NCBI GenBank assembly: GCA_021846485.1
Contig: JAJZWW010000195.1
Span: forward strand, 1 to 6,423
Length of the DNA: 6,423 nucleotides
From: Actinomycetes bacterium
GTDB lineage: Bacteria > Actinomycetota > Acidimicrobiia > Acidimicrobiales > Palsa-688
Direction: 5' to 3'
A model generated the notes under the pieces. The model was not told the DNA's origin. It was given only the letters and a program-made list of their open reading frames with translations, and made no database searches. A program made the position numbers and the translations under genes. How positions within the stretch are numbered: the stretch's first letter is position 1; each line of letters opens with the position of its first letter. Positions 1 to 6,423 of this stretch are shown one piece after another.

Positions 1-822
1 GAGGACCTCGTCGCCTGCTTCGACGAGGCCCGCGTCGAGCGCGCCCTCGCCGCCTCGGGGGCGTGCGCGTTCGCCCTGCCCCTCGGCTGGCAAGCCCGCC
101 ACCCCCAGCGGGTGGCGGTGGTCCCGGTGGCAGACCTCCTCGGTTGGACAGCGCCCCCCGAGGTCGACGCGCTGGTCTTCCTCGGCGGCGGGCGGGCCTT
201 CCACCTGGGGGACGACCCGCCGGCGGAGGGCCCCGAGGTCCGGGTCGTCGTCGTCCTCGACCGCGCGGGGCGCCGGGCCGGTCGCCTGCGGGTCGGCGCG
301 GCCGTCGAGCATCGGCCCCCCGGCGGAGGGAGGCTCTTGGACGCGCTGCAGCGCTGCCTCGGACTGCCCACCGATCCCCCGGCCGGCTCGACCGGCCGGC
401 TCCTCGCCACCCTGTGGCTCGGCGCGCTGGCCACCCCGGGGTCCCCCACCGGCCCGCACCCGGAGGGAAGGCTCCTCGGGTGGCCCCGGGTCCTGCGGCG
501 CCACCCCGTCGCCGGCGCCCTCGCGGCAGACGACCCCGGGCTCGGGGAGGGCGCCTTGGAGCAGGCGGCCGTCGCCGGCCCCGAGGCGTGGACCTGGGAG
601 GCGCTGCGCGAGGCCACGGCGAGCAGCGGGGTCCTCGACGTCGCCTGCCCTGCGGAGCTGGCCGGGTGGATGGACGGGGGGATGTTCTCCCGCTGGGTCG
701 GCGCGTCGATCCTCCCCCCCGAGCCGCTGGTCGCCGGCGCCGCCGCCCGGGTCACCCGGCCTGCGTGGGCCCGTCTCGTCGCCCTCCTCGAGCGCAGCGG
801 GGTGGCCCTGGAGGGCTGGTAG
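1..822 (+). CDS. Hypothetical protein, 3' part (start outside window)
   Basis: I do not recognise this protein. The frame is open from the first base to a TAG at 820-822, giving 273 residues, so the start lies upstream; an in-frame GTG at 112 would drop coding-like sequence before it. Third positions are nearly all G or C, first positions are G-rich and second positions hold most of the A/T, which marks this strand as the coding one. The predicted protein is soluble, with no membrane segment in the visible part. It alternates hydrophobic strands (for example ALVFLGGG and VRVVVVLD) with Pro/Gly-rich loops. Near the C-terminus is a WMDGGMFSRWV stretch that could be a family signature. It converges on the box operon, so it is probably not part of it. 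Coding status is confident; function is unknown. Confidence 0.8.
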   Translation, partial: EDLVACFDEARVERALAASGACAFALPLGWQARHPQRVAVVPVADLLGWTAPPEVDALVFLGGGRAFHLGDDPPAEGPEVRVVVVLDRAGRRAGRLRVGAAVEHRPPGGGRLLDALQRCLGLPTDPPAGSTGRLLATLWLGALATPGSPTGPHPEGRLLGWPRVLRRHPVAGALAADDPGLGEGALEQAAVAGPEAWTWEALREATASSGVLDVACPAELAGWMDGGMFSRWVGASILPPEPLVAGAAARVTRPAWARLVALLERSGVALEGW

Positions 823-956
823 CAGTCCCCGAGTCCCTCGTGGACCACGACCAGTCGGGCGAGGTCCGTCGCGGCGGGTCCGGCGGGCAGGTAGCGGACC
901 TCGAGCCCCCACGGACCGACCTGCAACATCCTCGGCGGACCGCTCCGAGCGCTCAC
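823..956 (-). other. Possible start of a further minus-strand gene overlapping the ligase stop
   Basis: A GTG at 956-954 shares bases with the ligase stop codon (TGA at 955-953), a GTGA arrangement typical of translationally coupled genes. The frame begins MSARSGPPRMLQVG and continues GLEVRYLPAG, then LARLVVVHEGLGDCYQP. About 34 of the 38 codons after the internal ATG (929) end in G or C, and A/T is concentrated at second positions, as in real genes. Left of about 822 the frame stays open to the window edge, but its composition becomes that of an antisense shadow of the plus-strand gene. It may be a remnant 5' end, a small gene whose true stop is not visible, or chance. I do not recognise a family. 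Confidence 0.25.
860..903. terminator. Convergent-junction inverted repeat, possible bidirectional terminator
   Basis: The 9-bp arms CGAGGTCCG (860-868) and CGGACCTCG (895-903) are perfect reverse complements around a 26-base loop. The repeat lies between two convergent genes, where a shared terminator would be expected. No T-tract follows on either strand, so it is not a classical intrinsic terminator, and chance is a real alternative in sequence this GC-rich. Confidence 0.3.
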
Positions 957-2578
957 CGTCGTGTCGCAGCCCCGACCCCGTCGCCGGCAGGGACTGCCCC
1001 GGTGGCCACCCGGGCTCGCAGCCGGTAGCGCTGCACCTTCCCGGTAGCGGTCTTGGGGAGCTCGTCGACCAGCTCGATCCGCCGGGGTCGCTTGAAGGGG
1101 GCCATGCGCTCGCGGCAGTGCGCCTCGATCCCCGAGACCGCCACGGCGGCCCCGGGGCGGGTCACGACGTACGCGACGACCTCCTCCAGGCCGTCGGGTG
1201 TGCGCCCGCCGACCACCGCGGCCTCGGCCACGTCGGGGTGGGTGACGAGGACCCCTTCGACCTCGGCGGGAGCGACCCAGATGCCCCCCGCCTTGATCAT
1301 GTCGCTGGTCCGGCCGAGGAACCGGTAGCAGCCGTCCTCCTCCCGCAGGTACACGTCCCCGGTGCGCAGCCAGCGGCCTTCGAAGGCCGCCTGGCTCGCC
1401 TCGGTCCGGCACCAGTAGCCCGACGCGACCGACGGGCCGGCGACCTGGAGGTTGCCCGGGGTCCCGGTGTCGAGCACCTCGCGGCCGGCGTCGTCGACGA
1501 GGCGCACCTCGTAGCCATCAACGGGGGTCCCCGAGCTCCCCGGCCGCTCGGACCCCTCACGGTTCGAGAGGAAGATGTGGAGCGCTTCGGTCGAGCCGAG
1601 GCCGTCGAGCACCGGGAAGCCGAACCGCCCGGTGAACCGGCGGTGGACCTCGGCGGGCAGCGCCTCGCCGGCGGTCACCCCGAGACGGACCGAGCCGAAC
1701 GGGCCCGGCTCGATCCCGGTGGCGAGCATCGCCGCCAGCAGCCCCGGGGTGCCGAACAGCAGCGTCGGGCGGTGGAGGGCGACGACGTCGGCGACCATCG
1801 ACGGTGACGCCGGCCGGGAGTCGAGCACGGTCGCCGCCCCGACCGACAGCGGGAAGGTCAGGGCGTTGCCGAGACCGAAGGCGAAGAACAGCTTGGCGGC
1901 GGAGAAGAACCGGTCCTCGGGCCCGACGCGCAGGACTTCTCGGGCGTAGGTCGTGGCCGTCGCCTCCAGGCTGGCGTGGCGGTGCATCACCCCTTTCGGC
2001 GTGCCGGTCGTGCCCGAGCTGTACAGCCAGAAGGCGGGCGAGTCCCGCCGGGTGCGGGCGACCGGAGCGTCGCTGTCGTCGTCGAGGTCGTCGAAGGCGA
2101 CCAGCTCGACGGCCGGGGGGGCCGGGGGGGCCGGCGCAGCCGGGGTGGTCGGGGCGGGACCGGCGGGGCGTCCGAGCACGATCGCGTGGCGCAGCTCCGG
2201 GGCGCCTGCCGCGACGTCGGGGAGGAGCGGGAGGTGGTCGGCGGAGACCACGACCGTCGCCGCCCGGGCGTCGTCGACGATCGCTGCGACCTCCGGCCCG
2301 GTGAGCATGGTGGACAGCGGCACGGGCACCACTCCGGAGCGCAGGCAGCCGAGGAACCAGGCGAGGAACGCCGGCTCGTCCCGGACGACCATCGCCACCC
2401 GCTCCTCGGGCCGCACCCCGAGGGCCCCCAGTCCGTGCTGCACCGCTGCGACGAGCCGGGAGAGGTCCTCGTAGGACCACCGCTCCTCGCCGGCGACGAC
2501 CGCGAGCCGGCCGCCCCGACCCTCCGCGAGGTGACGGTCGAGAAGCCACGCGGCCGCGTTGTAGCAGTCCTCACCCAC
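953..2578 (-). CDS. bclA: Benzoate-CoA ligase (AMP-forming), box operon
   Basis: This 541-residue ANL-superfamily acyl-CoA synthetase most likely activates benzoate: benzoate + ATP + CoA gives benzoyl-CoA + AMP + PPi, in the cytoplasm. The opening CYNAAAWLLDRHLAEGRG resembles benzoate-CoA ligases. Visible motifs are the phosphate-binding loop YSSGTTGTPKG (186-196), GSTE (328-331), the LRTGD hinge-region motif (404-408) and PKTATGK near the C-terminus, whose K514 is the expected adenylation lysine. Residues 138-157 form an unusual Pro/Ala-rich insert. GTG at 2578 is the only start between the boxB stop and the conserved N-terminus; a G-rich stretch lies about 10 bases before it. The gene is last of the box genes, 81 bases after boxB. 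Related substrates such as 4-hydroxy- or 2-aminobenzoate cannot be excluded from sequence alone, but the neighbours favour benzoate. Confidence 0.9.
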   Translation of the reverse strand: MGEDCYNAAAWLLDRHLAEGRGGRLAVVAGEERWSYEDLSRLVAAVQHGLGALGVRPEERVAMVVRDEPAFLAWFLGCLRSGVVPVPLSTMLTGPEVAAIVDDARAATVVVSADHLPLLPDVAAGAPELRHAIVLGRPAGPAPTTPAAPAPPAPPAVELVAFDDLDDDSDAPVARTRRDSPAFWLYSSGTTGTPKGVMHRHASLEATATTYAREVLRVGPEDRFFSAAKLFFAFGLGNALTFPLSVGAATVLDSRPASPSMVADVVALHRPTLLFGTPGLLAAMLATGIEPGPFGSVRLGVTAGEALPAEVHRRFTGRFGFPVLDGLGSTEALHIFLSNREGSERPGSSGTPVDGYEVRLVDDAGREVLDTGTPGNLQVAGPSVASGYWCRTEASQAAFEGRWLRTGDVYLREEDGCYRFLGRTSDMIKAGGIWVAPAEVEGVLVTHPDVAEAAVVGGRTPDGLEEVVAYVVTRPGAAVAVSGIEAHCRERMAPFKRPRRIELVDELPKTATGKVQRYRLRARVATGAVPAGDGVGAATRR

Positions 2579-2659
2579 GACCGGGTTCCCCCGGGTCGGG
2601 CCCCGGGGCGCCCGGACCGCCTCCCGCTCCCGGCGCCCGGCGCGCTCCGCGGCGGTTCG

Positions 2660-4072
<1,413 letters not shown>

Positions 4073-4079
4073 CGCCGCT

Positions 4080-5750
4080 TCACACCCTCTCCCAGTCGTA
4101 GGCGGCCCGCGCACCGGTCCCGTAGCGGCGGAGCGCCCCATCGGGACCGACGGCGTTCGGGCGCTGGAAGATCCAGTTCTGCCAGGACGACAGCCGGCCG
4201 AAGACCTTGGAGCCGGGAGTCTCGGGTCCCGCGAAGCGGAGGTTGGCCTCGAGGCCGGTGAGGGCGTCGGGCGAGAAGCTCGCCCGCTCCTCCAGGCACA
4301 GCCGGACCTCGTCGTCGAAGTCGAGCTCGTCGGGGACGAAGGTGACCAGCCCGGCCCCGGCCGCCTCCTTGGCCCCGAGCGGGCGGCCGAGCAGCGAGCG
4401 GGCGTGCTCCAGCTGGTCGGGATGGCCGAGGAAGCGCGCTTCGAGCCGGCCCGGGCCGTTGGTCTGCGGGTACCACCCGTCGTTGGCCGGGCCGAGGGTG
4501 AGCGCCGGCGCCGGCTGGTCCCCGGCGGGTCCGTCGAGCAGGAAGCTGCGGTCGGCGACGAGGGCGAGCTCGGCGAGGGTCCCGGCGAAGCAGCTGCCGG
4601 GACCGAGGATGGCCACCAGGGAGCGGGAGGAGAGCTCGAGGCGCCGCAGCGTGCGACCCCAGGCGAGGCGGGCCTCCCGGGCGAGCCAGTGGCCGGCGAG
4701 GTCCGAGAGGGCCTGGTCGGCCTGCAGGACCGCTGCGGGGTCGCCGCGGGTCTCGAGCACCCAGGTCCCGAGGGTCGGCTCCAGCAGGCGGAGGCGGACG
4801 GCGGCGGCGTCGAGCTCGCGGCAGCACTGGATGGGCCACCACCGGGACCCGGCGGCCTCGAGGCCCGGGCCGTCGGCGGGCACCGGCGAGGGAGGCGCCG
4901 AGACCACCAGCCGCGCCGCTCGCAGCTCCCGGTCGATGCGGACCTCGACGTGCTCGTAGCGCCAGCCGGCGGCGGTCGGCTCCCGGTGGAGCGGGCCGAG
5001 GCGCACGCCGGTCGCCCCTTCGGGCCGGGGCGATGCGGCGGACCGCTCCACCGCCCGCTCCCGGGCCCGCTGGAGCAGGCGGCTGCGGGGCACGACCTCG
5101 TCGACCAGCCCCCACTCGACCGCCTGGCGGCCCTTGACCCCCTCGGCCCTGGTGCAGACCACGTCGGCGAGGTCACGCCGGACGTGGCGCTTGTCCACCA
5201 GGCGGGTGACGCCGCCGGTCCCCGGCAGCACCCCGAGCAGCGGCACCTCGGGGAGCGAGACGGCCGAAGAGCGGTCGTCCACGAGGAGGATCTCCTCGCA
5301 GGCGAGCGCCAGCTCGTAGCCTCCGCCGGCGGCGGTCCCGTTGACCGCCGCCAGCCACGGCTGGCCGGAGCGGGCACCGGCATCCTCGATGGCTGCGCGG
5401 GTCTCGTTGGTGAACTTGCAGAAGTTCACCTTGTGGTGGTGGGTGGCCCCGGCGAGCATCTGGATGTTGGCTCCGGCGCAGAAGACCCGGTCGAGCCCGC
5501 CGGTGAGCACCACGGCTCGCACTTCGGGGTGCTCGAAGCGCATCCGCTCGACCACGTCGGCCAGCTCCAAGTCCACCCCGAGGTCGTAGGAGTTGAGCTT
5601 CAGCTCGTAGCCCGGGGCGATCCCACCGGCGGGGTCGACGGCCATGGTCACCGTGGCCACCGGAGGGTCGATCGCGACCCGCCAGTGCCGGTAGGTGCCC
5701 GGGTCCACCTCGAGGCGGGCTTCCATCTCGGCGCCATACGGCTCCGCCAT
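4080..5750 (-). CDS. boxC: Benzoyl-CoA-dihydrodiol lyase BoxC (2,3-epoxybenzoyl-CoA dihydrolase)
   Basis: This 556-residue crotonase-superfamily enzyme opens the ring of 2,3-epoxybenzoyl-CoA hydrolytically, giving 3,4-dehydroadipyl-CoA semialdehyde and formate. The length agrees with known BoxC (about 550). The N-terminal crotonase domain shows CAGANIQML (91-99) and NGTAAGGGYELALACEE (137-153), the oxyanion-hole regions. C111, E146 and E168 fall exactly at the residues implicated in Burkholderia xenovorans BoxC, as I recall them, which also supports the chosen start. The second half is the degenerate crotonase-like extension typical of BoxC and ends with WQNWIFQRPNAVG, then YGTGARAAYDWERV. 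ATG at 5750 is preceded by GGGGAGG with a four-base gap; the in-frame ATG at 5726 has no such site. It is the first gene of the operon, seven bases before boxB, and faces the candidate promoter at 5800-5827. Confidence 0.96.
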   Translation of the reverse strand: MAEPYGAEMEARLEVDPGTYRHWRVAIDPPVATVTMAVDPAGGIAPGYELKLNSYDLGVDLELADVVERMRFEHPEVRAVVLTGGLDRVFCAGANIQMLAGATHHHKVNFCKFTNETRAAIEDAGARSGQPWLAAVNGTAAGGGYELALACEEILLVDDRSSAVSLPEVPLLGVLPGTGGVTRLVDKRHVRRDLADVVCTRAEGVKGRQAVEWGLVDEVVPRSRLLQRARERAVERSAASPRPEGATGVRLGPLHREPTAAGWRYEHVEVRIDRELRAARLVVSAPPSPVPADGPGLEAAGSRWWPIQCCRELDAAAVRLRLLEPTLGTWVLETRGDPAAVLQADQALSDLAGHWLAREARLAWGRTLRRLELSSRSLVAILGPGSCFAGTLAELALVADRSFLLDGPAGDQPAPALTLGPANDGWYPQTNGPGRLEARFLGHPDQLEHARSLLGRPLGAKEAAGAGLVTFVPDELDFDDEVRLCLEERASFSPDALTGLEANLRFAGPETPGSKVFGRLSSWQNWIFQRPNAVGPDGALRRYGTGARAAYDWERV

Positions 5751-5754
5751 GCGG

Positions 5755-5761
5755 CCTCCCC
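5755..5761 (-). promoter_or_regulatory. Ribosome binding site of boxC
   Basis: On the minus strand GGGGAGG stands four bases before the ATG at 5750. It is the strongest Shine-Dalgarno-like match among the box genes and selects this start over the internal ATG at 5726. Confidence 0.65.
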
Positions 5762-5799
5762 TCGGTCCGGGCGGGTAGAGGCGCCCGCCTACGCAGGAC

Positions 5800-5827
5800 A
5801 TGCTACAGATCGCCGCGACACTGCCAA
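5800..5827 (-). promoter_or_regulatory. Candidate box operon promoter
   Basis: Read on the minus strand, TTGGCA (5827-5822, five of six to TTGACA) is followed after 16 bases by TAGCAT (5805-5800, four of six to TATAAT). Transcription would start near 5793 and leave a leader of roughly 40 bases before boxC. This is a consensus match by eye and has not been tested. Confidence 0.4.
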
Positions 5828-5838
5828 CACCGTGTCGC
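5815..5838. promoter_or_regulatory. Inverted repeat, candidate operator
   Basis: GCGACAC (5815-5821) and GTGTCGC (5832-5838) are perfect 7-bp reverse complements separated by 10 bases, about 1.6 helical turns between arm centres, a geometry suited to a dimeric repressor. The repeat spans the candidate box -35 box and reaches the -35 zone of the candidate rightward promoter, so one regulator could affect both. No regulator gene is visible in the window to name as its partner. Confidence 0.4.
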
Positions 5839-5855
5839 ACGACGCTTCGCGGTCG

Positions 5856-5869
5856 TAGGCTCCAGCGTG
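5856..5869 (+). promoter_or_regulatory. Candidate rightward promoter for a leaderless transcript
   Basis: TAGGCT (5856-5861) fits the actinobacterial -10 pattern TANNNT. Seven bases later is GTG at 5869, the spacing expected when transcription begins at the start codon itself. The -35 zone (about 5833-5838) has no good consensus and overlaps the right arm of the inverted repeat. Confidence 0.35.
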
Positions 5870-6035
5870 TGGACCCAGTGGTACCGGGCCGGGACCGCAG
5901 CGCGCAGCCCTCACTCGGAAGCGGCGGCGCCGGCCCGCCGAGCGGGGCACCGTCGCCGGCCGGATCGCTCCGGCGAACGCACGGGGAGCGGGCGAGGGAG
6001 CACGGCCTCGGCAACGAGAGTGCCCCGCAGCCTGC
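5869..6035 (+). pseudogene. Possible 5' part of the small gene, out of frame with its 3' part
   Basis: From GTG 5869 the frame reads VDPVVPGRDRSAQPS and on through a Ser/Gly/Pro-rich, probably disordered stretch to HGLGNESAPQPA. Roughly five in six codons end in G or C, and A/T gathers at second positions up to about 6032. After that the coding signal moves to another frame, the one ending at 6236. Restoring a single continuous protein would need one extra base, plausibly in the CCCC run at 6023-6026. The change may be a sequencing error, a real mutation or a slippage site; alternatively this stretch is a non-coding leader. Confidence 0.35.
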
Positions 6036-6059
6036 TGGATCACCGTCCTCGGCGAGCTG

Positions 6060-6236
6060 GTGCTGCTGCTCGCCGAGGGGACCGAGCGAATCTACTCGCT
6101 GCACCACCACCGTCGGCGCTCCTGGGACCGGCGCTGGGTGGTGGTCCTCGTGCCGGCCCTGACCGCCGCCCGCAAGGCGCTGGCTGCCGCGCTGCGGGAC
6201 GCTGCTCGAGCCCGGGGACAGCTCGCCTCGAGCTGA
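6060..6236 (+). CDS. Small hypothetical protein before a sigma factor
   Basis: The frame ending at TGA 6234-6236 has clear coding character: nearly all third positions are G or C. The residues are a plausible protein, running LLLAEGTERIYSLHHHRRR, then RRWVVVLVPALTAARKALAA, and ending RARGQLASS. The first usable start is GTG 6060 (58 residues), but coding character extends back to about 6033 (CWITVLGELV), where no start exists, so the true gene is probably longer and frame-shifted. The visible part has a basic His/Arg patch followed by an Ala/Arg-rich likely helix, with no convincing membrane segment. Its stop is seven bases before the sigma-factor start, suggesting co-transcription. I do not recognise the family. 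An anti-sigma or accessory role would be a guess from position only. Confidence 0.5.
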   Translation: MLLLAEGTERIYSLHHHRRRSWDRRWVVVLVPALTAARKALAAALRDAARARGQLASS

Positions 6237-6243
6237 GCTGAGG

Positions 6244-6423
6244 GTGGCTCCCGTTGCCGGCCACCAGGAGGCCTTCGATCTGCCCCGACTGCCCAGCTCG
6301 CTCGCCGGAGCACCTCACCCGGCGGAGGACCTCGACGAGGCGGTGCTCACGGCGATGGCCGGTGACGAGGTGGCCGCAGTGAAGGTGTTCCGCGCCGTCC
6401 AGCCGGCGCTGCTGTCCTACCTT
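6244..6423 (+). CDS. RNA polymerase sigma factor, sigma-70/ECF type, N-terminal part
   Basis: Sixty codons are visible before the window ends. The tail LDEAVLTAMAGDEVAAVKVF, then RAVQPALLSYL, matches the start of sigma region 2 in ECF sigma factors, where an A-GDE-A-----FR--QP-LL-YL pattern opens the first core-binding helix. Such proteins direct RNA polymerase to a specific promoter set. The start is taken as GTG 6244, seven bases after the stop of the small upstream gene; this gives about 30 residues before region 2. ATG 6355 is possible but would leave almost nothing before region 2. No strong ribosome binding site is seen, only GAGG touching the start. The -10 and -35 recognition parts are beyond the window, so the ECF subgroup cannot be assigned. 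Confidence 0.72.
   Translation, partial: MAPVAGHQEAFDLPRLPSSLAGAPHPAEDLDEAVLTAMAGDEVAAVKVFRAVQPALLSYL

Noticed and set aside
63..1028. 321-codon plus-strand frame across the first gene and the convergent junction
   Set aside because: It is Arg/Pro/Gly-rich with poor third-position bias, and the frame ending at 822 has far better coding character.
2579..2659. Possible small gene or regulatory RNA between boxB and the ligase
   Set aside because: The 81 bases hold short GC-rich complementary runs, as any sequence of this composition would, and no start codon in the ligase frame. I see nothing specific beyond the G-rich leader of the ligase.
4073..5383. Upstream extension of boxB to a 907-residue protein
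   Set aside because: The known family length and the N-terminal MSTVDYGTRIPNN place the start at 4072. The extension overlaps boxC in another frame and is Ser/Arg/Pro-rich.
5751..6110. Upstream extension of boxC to a 676-residue protein
   Set aside because: The conserved enzyme begins near 5750, where a good ribosome binding site lies. With that start C111, E146 and E168 take the expected numbers, and the extension has no family resemblance.
5867..6241. 124-codon plus-strand frame beginning at GTG 5867
   Set aside because: Its third-position pattern is weaker than that of the two neighbouring frames over both halves, and its Arg/Ala/Pro-rich product looks like a shadow. It was set aside for the frame-shifted gene model, though that model is not proven.
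6040..6318. Minus-strand frame of 92 codons over the small gene and sigma start
   Set aside because: It is antisense to a region with clear plus-strand coding signal, and its composition is Arg/Ala/Gly/Pro-rich without any recognisable motif.

Overview
The window is very GC-rich, with third codon positions almost entirely G or C. It reads as a chromosomal segment of a high-GC actinobacterium. The TAGGCT-type -10 hexamer placed just before a GTG, and the style of the sigma-factor N-terminus, would fit Acidimicrobiia or a related lineage. That placement is an inference with low confidence.

Layout, left to right. (1) Positions 1-822, plus strand: the 3' part of a gene of unknown function whose start lies outside the window. 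(2) Positions 823-952: a convergent junction with a 9-bp inverted repeat. Its minus strand looks coding, in a frame whose GTG overlaps the stop of the next gene. (3) Positions 953-5750, minus strand: a compact three-gene operon for aerobic benzoyl-CoA catabolism (box pathway), transcribed boxC, boxB, then a benzoate-CoA ligase. (4) Positions 5751-5868: a divergent control region with a candidate promoter for the box operon, a 7-bp inverted repeat over its -35 box, and a candidate promoter facing the other way. (5) Positions 5869-6236, plus strand: a small gene of unknown function that seems to be split by a frameshift. (6) Positions 6244-6423, plus strand: the first 60 codons of a sigma-70/ECF-type sigma factor, cut by the window end.

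How the genes work together. The ligase activates benzoate to benzoyl-CoA with ATP and CoA. BoxB, a diiron oxygenase, epoxidises the benzoyl-CoA ring at carbons 2 and 3. BoxC opens the ring hydrolytically, releasing formate and 3,4-dehydroadipyl-CoA semialdehyde. The reductase BoxA, the semialdehyde dehydrogenase (often BoxD) and the beta-oxidation enzymes that complete the route are not in this window. BoxB has the expected diiron ligands and BoxC has C111, E146 and E168 at the family positions, so both look functional.

The most interesting parts lie outside the box enzymes: the shared control region at 5800-5868, the split small gene before the sigma factor, and the hidden minus-strand frame that begins at the ligase stop codon. 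No tRNA, rRNA, CRISPR array or insertion sequence was seen.
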